A program made the position numbers and the translations under genes. Under the pieces are notes generated by a model. The model searched no databases. It saw only the letters and a program-made list of their open reading frames with translations, and was not told where the DNA came from. From the NCBI RefSeq assembly GCF_004345855.1, contig NZ_SLXN01000001.1:992001-1056000 (forward strand): a stretch of 64,000 nucleotides of DNA. The letters run 5' to 3'. Shown one piece after another: positions 31,770 to 41,142 of the stretch. The stretch is from Sphingomonas sp. BK235 (GTDB taxonomy: Bacteria > Pseudomonadota > Alphaproteobacteria > Sphingomonadales > Sphingomonadaceae). The stretch's first letter is position 1; every line of letters starts with the position of its first letter.

Positions 31770-32360
31770 ATGGCCGACCAGCTGCTCCACCAGCAGTCCG
31801 ACGATGCCCCCCTCGCCGCCTCGAAACAGCGCGACGCGGTCGAGCGTGCCAAGGCTTCGATCCCCGCGGCGAGCGGCACGCAGATCACCGCGCGCGCGGT
31901 GACGATCAACCGCCCGGTCGCGGAGGTGTTCGCCTATTTCCGCGACTTCGCCAACTTCCCCAGCTTCATGGAGAATGTCGAGCGGATCGACGTGCTCGAC
32001 CGGCAACGCTCGCACTGGGTCGTGAAGGCGCCGGCGGGCGGCACGGTCGAGTGGGACGCGCGCCTCACCGCGGAGGAGGAGAACACGCTCCTCGCCTGGA
32101 CCAGCGAGGACGGCGCGGAGGTGCCCAACTCGGGCCGGGTCGAGTTCCACGACGCCGGCGCGCGCGGCACTGTGCTGGTCGCGACGATCCTCTACGACCC
32201 GCCGGGCGGCGTGATCGGCAAGGTGATCGCCAAGATGTTCCAGCGCGAGCCCGCGATCCAGGCCCGTCGCGACCTGCGCCGGCTCAAGCAGCTGCTCGAG
32301 ACCGGCGAGATCGCCACTCCCGCGATGAACCGCGAGCAATATGAGGAGATGGGGCTGTGA
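31770..32360 (+). CDS. SRPBCC (START-like) family protein
   Basis: 196 residues. After a 40-residue polar start, the domain begins [34 protein letters not shown], the signature of polyketide-cyclase/dehydrase-type START-like proteins. The fold should form a hydrophobic ligand pocket; the ligand is unknown. AAGGAG lies 7 nt before the ATG at 31770; a GTG just before it is in frame but less well placed. The stop overlaps the next gene by GTGA. Confidence 0.85.
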   Translation: MADQLLHQQSDDAPLAASKQRDAVERAKASIPAASGTQITARAVTINRPVAEVFAYFRDFANFPSFMENVERIDVLDRQRSHWVVKAPAGGTVEWDARLTAEEENTLLAWTSEDGAEVPNSGRVEFHDAGARGTVLVATILYDPPGGVIGKVIAKMFQREPAIQARRDLRRLKQLLETGEIATPAMNREQYEEMGL

Positions 32361-33535
32361 AGGCGATCGCCTGGCATGGCAAGCATGACGTCCGCGTCGA
32401 CACGGTCGACGATCCCGGCATCGTCAACCCGCGCGACTGCGTCATCAAGGTGACCTCCACCGCGATCTGCGGCTCGGATCTGCACCTCTACGACGGCTAT
32501 ATCCCGACGATGCAGTCGGGCGACGTGCTCGGCCACGAGTTCATGGGCGAGGTGGTCGAGGTCGGCCCCAGGTCGACGCTGAAGAAGGGGCAGCGCGTGG
32601 TGGTGCCCTTCACCATCTCGTGCGGCAGCTGCTATCATTGCTCGAAGCACCAATATTCCGCCTGCGACAACGGCCTGCCCGCCGATAACCAGGACATCGC
32701 GCAGGAGCTGTACGGCCAGCCGGTGGCGGGGCTGTTCGGCTACAGCCACATGACCGGAGGCTATGCCGGCGGGCAGGCGGAATATGTCCGCGTGCCGTTC
32801 AGCGACGTCGGCCCGATCGTCATCCCTGACGGCGTCGAGGACGACAAGGTGCTGTTCCTCTCGGACATCCTGCCCACCGGCTGGATGGCCGCCGAGAATG
32901 CCGACATCGAGCCGGGCGACACGGTGGCCGTCTGGGGCTGCGGCCCGGTCGGGCTGTTCGCGGTGCAATCGGCCTTCCTGATGGGCGCCGAGCGCGTGAT
33001 CGCGATCGATCATTTCCCCAACCGGCTCGCGCTCGCCAAGCGCTTCGGCGCGGAGACGATCAACTTCGAGGAGACCGCGGTCTATGAGGCGCTGATGGTG
33101 ATGACCGGCGGGATCGGCCCCGACGCGGTGATCGACTCGGTCGGGCTCGAGGCGCACGGCTTCTTCGTCGACAACGTGCTCGACCAGATCAAGGCCTCGA
33201 CCTTCCTCGGCACCGACCGCGCGCACGCCAACCGTCAGGCGATCCTCGCCTGCCGCAAGGGCGGGCGTGTCTCGATGCCGGCGGTGTATGGCGGGTTCGT
33301 CGACAAATGGCCGCTCGGCGCCTTCATGGAGAAGGGGCTGACGCTCAAGACCGGCCAGACCCACGTCCAGCATTACATGCCCGCGCTGCTCGAGGCGATC
33401 CTCGAGGACAAGATCGATACCGAGTTCCTGATCTCGCACCGGATGCCGCTGAGCGAGGGGCCGAAGGGCTACAAGATGTTCCATGACCAGCAGAACGAGG
33501 TCACCAAGATCGTGCTCAAGCCCGGTCTGGACTGA
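32357..33535 (+). CDS. Zinc-dependent alcohol dehydrogenase
   Basis: 392-residue medium-chain dehydrogenase. Catalytic zinc ligands are C38 ([12 protein letters not shown]) and H60-E61 ([12 protein letters not shown]). Structural zinc cysteines are C89, C92, C95 and C103. The NAD site is [21 protein letters not shown]. The length and insertions resemble the glutathione-independent formaldehyde-dehydrogenase-like group common in proteobacterial stress clusters; the substrate is not proven. It starts at a GTG overlapping the previous stop, and the next SDR follows 12 bp after its stop. Confidence 0.9.
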   Translation: MKAIAWHGKHDVRVDTVDDPGIVNPRDCVIKVTSTAICGSDLHLYDGYIPTMQSGDVLGHEFMGEVVEVGPRSTLKKGQRVVVPFTISCGSCYHCSKHQYSACDNGLPADNQDIAQELYGQPVAGLFGYSHMTGGYAGGQAEYVRVPFSDVGPIVIPDGVEDDKVLFLSDILPTGWMAAENADIEPGDTVAVWGCGPVGLFAVQSAFLMGAERVIAIDHFPNRLALAKRFGAETINFEETAVYEALMVMTGGIGPDAVIDSVGLEAHGFFVDNVLDQIKASTFLGTDRAHANRQAILACRKGGRVSMPAVYGGFVDKWPLGAFMEKGLTLKTGQTHVQHYMPALLEAILEDKIDTEFLISHRMPLSEGPKGYKMFHDQQNEVTKIVLKPGLD

Positions 33536-33547
33536 GGAGAGAGACGC

Positions 33548-34333
33548 ATGGCGGACAAATTCGCGATCATCACCGGCGCTTCCACCGGCATCGGTTTCGA
33601 GCTGGCGACGCTCGCGGCGCAGGACGGCTATGACATCCTCGTCGTCGCCGACGAGCCGCTGATCGACGCCGCCGCGGCCGACTTCGAGCAGTTCGGCACG
33701 CAGGTCAGCTCGGTCGAGGCCGATCTCGCCACGATCGCCGGCGTCGACCAGTTGCTCGCCGCGGCGGGCGGACGGCCGATCGACCTGCTCTGCGCCAACG
33801 CGGGGGTCGGGCTCGGCCGCGCCTTCCTCGATCAGGACGTCGCCGACTGGAAGCGTGTGGTCGACACCAACATCACCGGCACCACCTATCTGCTCCAGAA
33901 GGTGTTGCAGCAGATGGTCGCCCGCGGCGACGGCAAGGTGCTGGTGACCGGCTCGATCGCCGGCTTCATCCCGGGCAGCTTCCAGGCGGTCTACAACGGC
34001 ACCAAGGCGTTCGTCGACCATTTCACCGACGCGCTGCGCGACGAACTCAAGGACCATGAGGGCGTCACGCTCACCACGCTGATGCCGGGACCGGTCGACA
34101 CCGAGTTCTTCGACCGCGCCGACATGATGGACACGGACGTCGGCACCTCGGACAGCAAGTCCGATCCCGCCAAGGTGGCGCGCGACGGCTGGGACGCGCT
34201 GATGGCGGGCAAGCATTCGATCGTGTCGGGCTGGAAGAACAAGCTCCAGGCCGCGGCGGCGCACGTGCTTCCCGCCGAGGTCACCGCGCACATGCACCGC
34301 AACATGGCGGAGCCGGGTACCGCCAAGGAGTGA
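33548..34333 (+). CDS. SDR family NAD(P)-dependent oxidoreductase
   Basis: 261 residues, classical SDR. Cofactor loop ITGASTGIGFELA; NAG motif CANAGVGLG; catalytic Ser in VTGSIAGFIPG and Tyr-Lys in YNGTKAFVDHF; PGPVDTEFFDRADM follows. The C-terminal 50 residues (HSIVSGWKNKLQAAAAHVLP) resemble those of YqjQ/DltE-like short-chain dehydrogenases. It is the last gene of the three-gene operon with the SRPBCC protein and alcohol dehydrogenase. GAGGAGAGA precedes the ATG. Confidence 0.9.
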   Translation: MADKFAIITGASTGIGFELATLAAQDGYDILVVADEPLIDAAAADFEQFGTQVSSVEADLATIAGVDQLLAAAGGRPIDLLCANAGVGLGRAFLDQDVADWKRVVDTNITGTTYLLQKVLQQMVARGDGKVLVTGSIAGFIPGSFQAVYNGTKAFVDHFTDALRDELKDHEGVTLTTLMPGPVDTEFFDRADMMDTDVGTSDSKSDPAKVARDGWDALMAGKHSIVSGWKNKLQAAAAHVLPAEVTAHMHRNMAEPGTAKE

Positions 34334-34453
34334 CGGGGCCGTCGACGCCGACCGGGGCGCCACCGCCACGACCCGCCGCGTTTTGGGTCAGTTCAGAATT
34401 GCCTTTCGCTCTCAAGCGTGAAAGACGATGCCCTCCTTCCGGGGAGAATGAGA

Positions 34454-34699
34454 ATGAAGCTTGGTAAGTATCTGATTGCGGCCGCGGCGACCTCGCTCGC
34501 CGTCGCCCCGGCCGTCGCCGCTCCGGCGAACCCGGCCGCCGGCCTGTCGGTCGCTTCGTCGCGCGCTGCGGCGCCGACCGCGAAGGACAGCAAGGCGCTC
34601 GCGGGTGGTGGCCTGATCGTCGCGGCGGTGGCGGCGGCTGCCGTGGTCGCCGGGATCATCATCATCGCCGACGACGATGACGATTCGGACAGCAACTGA
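34454..34699 (+). CDS. Small exported protein with a TM segment and acidic tail
   Basis: 81 residues. A signal peptide (MKLGKYLIAAAATSLAVAPA) is followed by an Ala/Pro-rich spacer. A second strongly hydrophobic segment (GGLIVAAVAAAAVVAGIIII) comes next, then a terminal run of five Asp and SDSN. The product would be anchored with an acidic C-terminus. I recognise no functional family, although similar proteins are common in sphingomonads. GGGGAG lies 7 nt before the chosen ATG. It lies between the stress cluster and mdoH. Confidence 0.7.
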   Translation: MKLGKYLIAAAATSLAVAPAVAAPANPAAGLSVASSRAAAPTAKDSKALAGGGLIVAAVAAAAVVAGIIIIADDDDDSDSN

Positions 34700-34723
34700 G
34701 CCGTCCGTACCGACGTTGACGAG

Positions 34724-34755
34724 GAGGGAGCGTCCTTAGGGCGCTCCCTCTTCTC
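34724..34755 (+). terminator. Rho-independent terminator after the small acidic-tail protein gene
   Basis: GAGGGAGCG (34724-34732) pairs perfectly with CGCTCCCTC (34742-34750) over a 9-nt loop, followed by TTCTC. It lies 24 bp after the stop and could also serve the convergent mdoH transcript. Confidence 0.75.
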
Positions 34756-34774
34756 ATGTCCGGCTCCCGCCGAC

Positions 34775-36589
34775 TCACTGCCTCGCGGGCGCCTCGGCGA
34801 GCAGCGGCAGCGGCTGGGGCTCGGGCGTCCCGATATCGGTGACGAACAGCCGCCGTGCCGCCAGTCGTCGACCCCAGCGCTCGCTCGCGGTCCATTGCAC
34901 GATCAGCGGCGACAGCAGCAGCCCCAGCGTCACCGGCGCCAGCCACAGCGCGGTCAGCGGCATCAGCGGCGACAGCGCCAGCAGCAGCAGACCCAGCCCG
35001 AGATGCCAGCGATAGCGCGGCAGGATCGCCGCCATCGCCAGCGCGTCGCCGCGCCGGTTCTGCGGCTGCCACTCGGCGCGGCGCTGGCGTGCGATGCCGA
35101 TCAGGTCGATCGTCTGCGTCACCGCGATGGCGGGGGCAGCGAGCGTCGAGAGCGGCACGTCGAGCGCGACCGAGCGCAGGATCGCCGCCGTCCCTCCCAT
35201 CGAGCGGCGCAGCCGCACGTCGGCGACCGCGTTGAGCACGCCGAGCAGCTTCGGCCCGAACAAGAGCGCGAGCGTCACGATCAGGACGGTCCCGGTCGAA
35301 TCGCCCGACATCAGCCCGCGCTCACCGCGCACCGCCTGGACGACGCTGACCGTGATCAGCAGCAGCCATAGCGGCGAGGCGAGATAGCCTGCCGCGCCGA
35401 GCAGCAGCTGGAGCCGGTTGATCCAGTGAAAGCCCGAGGCATGGAGCAACAGCAGGTGCTGAAGATTGCCCTGCGCCCAGCGGCGATCGCGCACCGCGGC
35501 GTCGATCATCGTCGGCGGATATTCCTCGAACGTATCCTCGGTCATCACCATATGGACGCGCCAGCCGCGACGCCGCAGCAGCGCCGCCTCGACCACGTCG
35601 TGGCTCATGATCGTGCCGCCGAACGGCGGTTTCCCCGGCAGCACCGGCAACCCGCAGCTTTCCGCGAAGGCGCGCACGCGGATCAGCGCATTGTGCCCCC
35701 AGAAGGTCGCCTCGGGCCCCGACCACCAGACCAGTCCCGCGGTCGCGGCGGGGCCGTAGATGCGGCTGGCGAACTGCATCCAGCGCTGGAACAGCGTGCG
35801 CGCGCCGATCACCTGGGGCACGGTCTGGAGCAGCCCGACCGCGGGGCGGCGATCCATGATCTGCGCCATGCCGACGATCGTCTCGCCGCCCATCAGGCTG
35901 TCCGCGTCGAGCATCAGCATGTAATCATAGCCCGCGCCGAACCGTCGCAGCCACTCGGCGACATTGCCCGGCTTGCGGCCGACATTCTCGGTGCGGCGGC
36001 GGTAATAGATCGCGCTGGCGCTGCGACGCGCGAGGATCTCCCAGGCGGCGACCTCCTCGGCCTCGTTGCCCGCGGAGGAATCGCTCAGCACGAAGAAGTC
36101 GAAGGCGGCCGCCGCGCCGGCGCGCTCCAATGCCTCGGCCATGTGCGCCAGCCGGCCGAAGACGTCGCCGACATCCTCGTTGTGGACCGGCATCAGCACC
36201 GCGGTGCGACCGCGCAACGGCTCGGACCAGCGTGGTACCGGGGTGAAGCCGGGGTGCATCCCGGTGGCGAGCACGATGAACCCGACCGCGGCGTTGATGA
36301 AGCCGAAGGCGAGCAGCGCGAAGAGCGGGAAGAAGATGCCCAGCAGCAGCGCGTCGGTCACCCCGATCCCGTCGCTCAGCACCGACTCCTTGAGCGAGGT
36401 CGAGGCGAACAGCGCCAGCCCCAGCGTCAGCAGCACCAGGATGGCGCGCCGCGCGAGGACGTCGGTGGGGGAGCCGATCGCGCCGACCAGCGGGGGCGGC
36501 GCCGAGGGCAAGGGCGGGGGACCGTCGAAGCGCTGCTCGGGCATCTCGAGCAAGGCCTCGGGCGGCAGGCGCGCGGGCAGCTCGCTCAC
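34775..36589 (-). CDS. mdoH: Glucan biosynthesis glucosyltransferase H
   Basis: 604-residue inner-membrane GT2 enzyme that polymerises the glucan backbone of osmoregulated periplasmic glucans from UDP-glucose. The catalytic domain has LMPVHNEDVGDVFGRLAHM, the metal-binding DADSLMGGETIV, SHDVVEAALLRRRGW and DRRWAQGNLQH (the RRW acceptor motif). About six to eight hydrophobic segments flank it. It is shorter than the E. coli protein at both ends, as usual in alphaproteobacteria. It overlaps mdoG by ATGA. Confidence 0.95.
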   Translation of the reverse strand: MSELPARLPPEALLEMPEQRFDGPPPLPSAPPPLVGAIGSPTDVLARRAILVLLTLGLALFASTSLKESVLSDGIGVTDALLLGIFFPLFALLAFGFINAAVGFIVLATGMHPGFTPVPRWSEPLRGRTAVLMPVHNEDVGDVFGRLAHMAEALERAGAAAAFDFFVLSDSSAGNEAEEVAAWEILARRSASAIYYRRRTENVGRKPGNVAEWLRRFGAGYDYMLMLDADSLMGGETIVGMAQIMDRRPAVGLLQTVPQVIGARTLFQRWMQFASRIYGPAATAGLVWWSGPEATFWGHNALIRVRAFAESCGLPVLPGKPPFGGTIMSHDVVEAALLRRRGWRVHMVMTEDTFEEYPPTMIDAAVRDRRWAQGNLQHLLLLHASGFHWINRLQLLLGAAGYLASPLWLLLITVSVVQAVRGERGLMSGDSTGTVLIVTLALLFGPKLLGVLNAVADVRLRRSMGGTAAILRSVALDVPLSTLAAPAIAVTQTIDLIGIARQRRAEWQPQNRRGDALAMAAILPRYRWHLGLGLLLLALSPLMPLTALWLAPVTLGLLLSPLIVQWTASERWGRRLAARRLFVTDIGTPEPQPLPLLAEAPARQ

Positions 36590-38094
36590 GCCGGATAGAT
36601 CGGCACGAGCAACGTCTCGCTCAGCGCCGCGCCGCCGCGTTTGAGATAGACGCGCACGTCGACCGGGGGCGCGTTGGCCGCGGCGGTATCCGGCCGGATG
36701 TCGGCGACGACACGCCAGTGATTGCGCTGACCGACCACCGGATAGACCGCGCTGTTGAGCAGCTTGCCGCGGGTCACGCCGATCTCGGCGGTGACACCGC
36801 TCTCGCGGTCCAGCCCGGCGAGCGAGTCGCCGACGAAATCGGCGACGAGCTTGCTCGCCCCCGCCAGCGCGGGCAGCCCCGGCCGCCCCGCCGCGCCGAT
36901 CCAGCTGTCCACCACATGGGCGGCGCGATCGAGGCTGGGATCCTCCGAGGTCCAGCGCAGCCGATAGTCGAACTGCAGCCGCTGCCCGGCGCGCGGCGCG
37001 TTGGTCGGCGTCCAGAAGGCGACGACATTGTCGACCGTCTCGCTGTCGGTCGGGAACGCGTAGAGCATCACGCGCCCCTGCCCCCAGTCACCACGCGGCT
37101 CGACCCACAGATTGGGCCGGCGATCGTAGAAGGCGCCGTCGTCCTGGTAATGGTCGAAGCGACGGTCGCGCTGGAGCAGGCCGAAGCCGCGCACCGCATC
37201 GGCGGCGAAGCTGTCGGTGGCGGGCTGCGGCGGGTTGCGCAGCGGCCGCCACACGCGCTCGCCCTCGCGGCTGATGAGCGCGAGACCGTCCGAATCATGG
37301 ATCTCGGGGCGCCAGTCGGTGGCACCGCGACGCGTCCGGTCGTCATACCAGAACATGCTCGTGACCGGGGCGATCCCCAGCCGTTCCACCGCGCGCCGCA
37401 GGAACAGCACCGACGAGACATCCTGCACCACCGCGCCGGGATGGCTGCTGACGAAGCGATAGGCGCCGGTCAGGCTCTCACCGTCGAGCAGCGCGTAGAT
37501 CGAATAGCTCTTGTCGTCACCGCGCTCGATCCAGAATTCGGTGAAGTTCGGGAATTGCTCGCGCGCCAGCCCGGTGTCGACCGCGATCCCGCGTGCGGAC
37601 AGGCCATATTGATCCTGCGACCCCGCGCTGCGGAAGTACGAGGCGCCGAGGAAGGCCAGCCAGTCGCTCTCGCGTCCCGGCTCCATCGCGCGAAAGCCGG
37701 CGAAGCCCGGCGGGGGCGACACCTTGCCGCCCTCGAACAGATCGGGCGAGAAGACGATCGGGCGCGATCGGCCCTTCTCGACGAGATTGATCGCGACCGG
37801 GGTGACCGCGCCATTGCCCAGCGGGAACAATCGGATGCCGCCAGCGACGGTGCGATCGGGGCGGTAGCGGATGCTTCCCATCGCGTCGAAGTCGAGCGCT
37901 TTGGCCGCCTCGCTCTCCCGCGGCGGCTGATAGCGGCGCTTCGCCAGCGCGGCGGCGCGCTGTTGCAGCAAGGCCCAGGAGAAAGGCGTTTCGGCGCCGT
38001 TCTGGCTCAGCCCCGGCCCCGCCCAGGTCAGGGCCGGGACCAGCGCCACTCCGCCGCCGGTGCTGATGAGGTCGCGTCGGGAGAGGTTTCGCAT
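36586..38094 (-). CDS. mdoG: Glucan biosynthesis protein G, periplasmic
   Basis: 502 residues. The N-terminus MRNLSRRDLISTGGGVALVPAL is a Tat signal, as in the OpgD/MdoD branch; the two families are homologous and the order with mdoH fits MdoG. Family motifs include YQPPRESEAAKALDFDAMG, IRYRPDR, RLFPLGNG, SSHPGAVVQDVSSVLFLR, SMFWYDD and DWRPEIHDSDGLAL. It acts in the periplasm on nascent beta-glucan. An upstream in-frame ATG would bury the Tat signal, so the ATG at 38094 was chosen. Confidence 0.92.
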   Translation of the reverse strand: MRNLSRRDLISTGGGVALVPALTWAGPGLSQNGAETPFSWALLQQRAAALAKRRYQPPRESEAAKALDFDAMGSIRYRPDRTVAGGIRLFPLGNGAVTPVAINLVEKGRSRPIVFSPDLFEGGKVSPPPGFAGFRAMEPGRESDWLAFLGASYFRSAGSQDQYGLSARGIAVDTGLAREQFPNFTEFWIERGDDKSYSIYALLDGESLTGAYRFVSSHPGAVVQDVSSVLFLRRAVERLGIAPVTSMFWYDDRTRRGATDWRPEIHDSDGLALISREGERVWRPLRNPPQPATDSFAADAVRGFGLLQRDRRFDHYQDDGAFYDRRPNLWVEPRGDWGQGRVMLYAFPTDSETVDNVVAFWTPTNAPRAGQRLQFDYRLRWTSEDPSLDRAAHVVDSWIGAAGRPGLPALAGASKLVADFVGDSLAGLDRESGVTAEIGVTRGKLLNSAVYPVVGQRNHWRVVADIRPDTAAANAPPVDVRVYLKRGGAALSETLLVPIYPA

Positions 38095-38202
38095 GCGTAG
38101 CGAAACAGGCGACGCCCCGCTTTGTTGCAACGCCGCAGCGACGCGTCGAGCCGCGCGGGTGACGAGCGGAGCGCGCGTCCGCCCGCCGCCCGCCCGATCC
38201 CG

Positions 38203-39288
38203 TCAGTTCTGGCCCAGTGCCTCGGCGACGACGCGGTTGACGATCCGGCCGCCGCGCACGTTGACGCCCTCCATCAGCCCGGCATCGGCCTCGGCCGCGG
38301 CATAGCCGCGATCGGCCAGCGCGAGGCCGTAGGGCAGCGTCGCGTTGTTGAGCGCGTGGCTCGACGTCAGCGGCACCGCGCCGGGCATGTTGGCGACGCA
38401 ATAATGGATCACCCCGTCGACCTCATAGGTCGGCTCGGCATGGGTGGTGGGATGGCTCGTCTCGAAACAGCCGCCCTGGTCGATCGCGACGTCGACCAGC
38501 ACCGCGCGCGGCTTCATCAGCGCGAGCATAGGGCGGGTGACGAGCTTGGGCGCCGACGCCCCGGGGATCAGCACCGCGCCGATCACCGCGTCCGCCTCGG
38601 CGACCTCGTGCTCGATCGCCTCCAGCGTCGAGACGCGGGTGCGCACGCGCCCGCCGAACAACTCGTCGAGCTCGCGCAAGCGCGGGATCGAGCGGTCGAT
38701 CACGGTCACCTCGGCGCCGAGTCCGACCGCCATCCGCGCCGCATGCGTGCCGACGACACCGCCGCCCAGCACCACGATCCGCGCGGGCTGGACGCCGGGC
38801 ACGCCGCCGATGAGCACGCCGCGTCCGCCGTTGACCGCCTTCAGCGCGGTCCCCGCCGCCTCGATCGACAGCCGGCCCGCGACCTCGCTCATCGGCGCGA
38901 GCAGCGGCAGGTGGCCGCGCTGATCGGTCACCGTCTCATACGCCACCGCGGTCACCCCCGAGTCCATCAGGCCACGGGCCTGGTCGGGGTCGGGCGCGAG
39001 GTGAAGGTAGGTGAAGAGGATCTGGTCGTCGCGCAGCTGCACCCACTCGCTCGGCTGCGGCTCCTTCACCTTGACGATCATCTGGGCGGTGGCGAACACC
39101 TCCTCGGCGGTGTCGACGATCGCGGCGCCCGCGGCGCGATAGGCGGCGTCGTCGGCGGCGATCCCCGCACCGGCGCCGGCCTGGACCACCACCTCATGGC
39201 CGCGCGCGACATATTCGCGCACCGCGCCCGGCGTGAGGCCGACGCGATATTCGTGGTTCTTGATCTCTTTGGGCACGCCGACGCGCAT
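38203..39288 (-). CDS. ald: Alanine dehydrogenase
   Basis: 361 residues. Catalyses NAD-dependent oxidative deamination of L-alanine to pyruvate and ammonia. MRVGVPKEIKNHEYRVGLTPG is the classical start. The catalytic lysine is in IVKVKEPQPSEW and the catalytic histidine in FTYLHLAPDP. The NAD site is IVVLGGGVVGTHAARMAVG. The C-terminal half has VDVAIDQGGCFETSHPTTH. It is divergent from an Lrp-type regulator with 111 bp between, the usual ald control arrangement. Confidence 0.96.
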   Translation of the reverse strand: MRVGVPKEIKNHEYRVGLTPGAVREYVARGHEVVVQAGAGAGIAADDAAYRAAGAAIVDTAEEVFATAQMIVKVKEPQPSEWVQLRDDQILFTYLHLAPDPDQARGLMDSGVTAVAYETVTDQRGHLPLLAPMSEVAGRLSIEAAGTALKAVNGGRGVLIGGVPGVQPARIVVLGGGVVGTHAARMAVGLGAEVTVIDRSIPRLRELDELFGGRVRTRVSTLEAIEHEVAEADAVIGAVLIPGASAPKLVTRPMLALMKPRAVLVDVAIDQGGCFETSHPTTHAEPTYEVDGVIHYCVANMPGAVPLTSSHALNNATLPYGLALADRGYAAAEADAGLMEGVNVRGGRIVNRVVAEALGQN

Positions 39289-39399
39289 CTCAGGGCTCCT
39301 CTATCCACTGCGCAGGATAGCGCGCGCGCGGCGCCGAGTCCGGGCGAAGCGCCGCGTCATCGCGTGACATGACGCCGGGTTCCACCGCATAAAGAGAGA

Positions 39400-39891
39400 A
39401 TGACGCAGGATTCCCCGCAACTCGACCGGATCGACCGGCGACTCGTCCAGCTGCTGCTCACGAACGCGCGCGCCACCGCCTTCACCTTGTCGGAAGCGAT
39501 CGGGCGTTCCGCCACCGCGGTCGCGCGGCGCCAGCGCGCGCTGGAGGAAGCGGGCGTGATCACGGGCTATACCGCGCGGCTCGATCTGGCGCGACTGGGC
39601 TGCGCGACGATCGTCCATATCAAGATGACGCTCGAGAGCCAGCGCAAGGACGTACTCGACGCGTTCGAGGCCGCCATCGCGGTCAGCCCGTCGGTGATCC
39701 GCTGCGACCTGATGTCGGGCAGCTATGATTATCTCGTCACCGTCCGCGCGCGCGACCTCGGCGACTTCGCGCGGATCCACCGCGAGGAACTGTCGCGGCT
39801 ACCCGGCGTGACTCAGATGGAATCGGGCTTCGTCCTGCGCGAGGTGGTGAGCCCCAGGCTGCCGCTCACCCTGCTCGACGAATCCTTATAA
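39400..39891 (+). CDS. Lrp/AsnC family transcriptional regulator
   Basis: 163 residues. The N-terminal winged HTH (about 5-60) contains LDRIDRRLVQLLLTNARAT and GRSATAVARRQRALEEAGVI. The C-terminal RAM ligand-binding domain covers about 70-145 (VIRCDLMSGSYDYLVTVRARDLGDF). It lies divergent to ald and most likely activates it in response to alanine, as related AldR/BkdR proteins do; that link is inferred from position. Confidence 0.93.
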   Translation: MTQDSPQLDRIDRRLVQLLLTNARATAFTLSEAIGRSATAVARRQRALEEAGVITGYTARLDLARLGCATIVHIKMTLESQRKDVLDAFEAAIAVSPSVIRCDLMSGSYDYLVTVRARDLGDFARIHREELSRLPGVTQMESGFVLREVVSPRLPLTLLDESL

Positions 39892-39944
39892 TAACGCCTC
39901 GCAATAGCTTGTCGTGCCCCCGGCGGCGGGGTAGAGGCTCGTCG

Positions 39945-40619
39945 GTGAGCACGCTCGACCTCGCCCCGCCGCCGCTGCCAAAGACCGGCACGCCGTCGCG
40001 TCCGCCGCGTCGGCGATGGCGTGGCTGGTGGCTCAAGCAGCTGCACACCTGGCATTGGATCAGTGCCGCGATCTCGCTCAGCGCGATGCTGTTGTTCGCG
40101 GTGACGGGGATCACGCTCAATCACGCCGCCGCGATCGGCGCGACGCCGCGGGTGAGCGAGCGCTCGGCGACGCTGCCGCCCGGCGAGCGGCTGCTGCTCC
40201 GTGCGGAGCCGGACGCGCGCGCCGACCCGCTGCCGCTCGCGGTGGCCGAGCGGCTCCGCGGGACGATCGGGCTGGACGTGCGCGGGCGCGCGGCGGAATG
40301 GTCCGATACCGAGGTCTATGTCGCCCTGCCGCGCGCCGGCGGCGATGCCTGGGTCAGCGTGGATCGCGCCACCGGACGGGTCACCGCGGAGGTCACCGAT
40401 CGCGGCTGGATCGCGTGGCTCAACGACTTGCACAAGGGCCGCAATACCGGCGACGCCTGGTTCTGGTTCATCGATCTGTTCGCCGGTGCCTGCATCGTCT
40501 TCACCCTGACGGGGCTGTTGCTGCTCCAGCTTCACGCGCGCCATCGCCCGCTGACCTGGCCGCTGGTCGCCCTGGGGATGCTGGTGCCCGCGTTGCTCGC
40601 TCTCTTCTTCCTTCACTGA
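39945..40619 (+). CDS. PepSY-associated membrane protein
   Basis: 224 residues. A basic N-terminus (PPRRRWRGWWLKQLHTWHW) precedes a hydrophobic helix (SAAISLSAMLLFAVTGITL), then a periplasmic region of about 130 residues. Two more C-terminal helices follow (FWFIDLFAGACIVFTLTGLLLLQ and LVALGMLVPALLALFFL). LHTWHW and the GITLNH turn are typical of PepSY_TM proteins of iron-reduction and siderophore systems; the His residues could bind haem. Start is a GTG with AGAGG about 9 nt upstream. First gene of a four-gene cluster with DUF2271, DUF4198 and ApbE. Confidence 0.82.
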   Translation: MSTLDLAPPPLPKTGTPSRPPRRRWRGWWLKQLHTWHWISAAISLSAMLLFAVTGITLNHAAAIGATPRVSERSATLPPGERLLLRAEPDARADPLPLAVAERLRGTIGLDVRGRAAEWSDTEVYVALPRAGGDAWVSVDRATGRVTAEVTDRGWIAWLNDLHKGRNTGDAWFWFIDLFAGACIVFTLTGLLLLQLHARHRPLTWPLVALGMLVPALLALFFLH

Positions 40620-40632
40620 TCGCGAGGTGCCG

Positions 40633-41115
40633 ATGCGTCCCCTGCCCCTTCTCGCCCTCGGTGCGACGCTGCTTCCCGCCGCGGCGCAGGCGGGTACCGT
40701 TACCGTGACGATCCCGCGGCTCGCCGTGGCGGAATATCACAAGCCCTATGTCGCGATCTGGCTCGAACCCGCGCGCGGCGGCACGTCGCGGACGATCGCG
40801 CTCTGGTATGCGATCAACAAGAGCGGCGGCGAGCCGGGGACCAAGTGGCTCGCCGACCTGCGCGCCTGGTGGCGCAAAGGCGGGCGGAGCGCGGCGCTCC
40901 CGATCGACGGGGTCAGCGGCGCCACGCGCGCGCCGGGCCAATATCGCGTCCCGCTCCCCGCGGACCTCGCGCCGGGCGCCTATGTGCTGAGCGTCGAGGC
41001 GGCGCGCGAGACGGGAGGGCGCGAGCTGGTCTCGATCCCGATCACCGTGCCGAGTCCGTCCGCGCGCGGGGCCGGCGCCAGCGAGCTCGGCGCGGTCACC
41101 GTCACCGCGCGCTAG
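40633..41115 (+). CDS. DUF2271 protein with flavinylation-type SGAT motif
   Basis: 160 residues. Signal peptide about 1-21 (cut after AQA). The body matches DUF2271: VAEYHKPYVAIWLEP, ALWYAINKSGGEPGTKWLADL and WWRKGG. The segment DGVSGATRAPG holds SGAT with T98, which fits the [D/S]-G-A/S-T motif whose Thr receives FMN from ApbE enzymes. It follows the PepSY-type gene by 13 bp and an apbE gene lies 0.9 kb downstream, so it is probably a periplasmic flavoprotein passing electrons. DUF2271 has been tied to flavinylation by genomic context; I have not seen proof for this protein. Confidence 0.85.
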   Translation: MRPLPLLALGATLLPAAAQAGTVTVTIPRLAVAEYHKPYVAIWLEPARGGTSRTIALWYAINKSGGEPGTKWLADLRAWWRKGGRSAALPIDGVSGATRAPGQYRVPLPADLAPGAYVLSVEAARETGGRELVSIPITVPSPSARGAGASELGAVTVTAR

Positions 41116-41142
41116 TCGCTTCATCGAGGGGGAGCCACCGTC

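Noticed and set aside
36586..38094. Naming the mdoG product MdoD because of its Tat-type leader
   Set aside because: Both families are homologous. The overlap with mdoH and the operon order favour MdoG, though the leader alone would allow MdoD.
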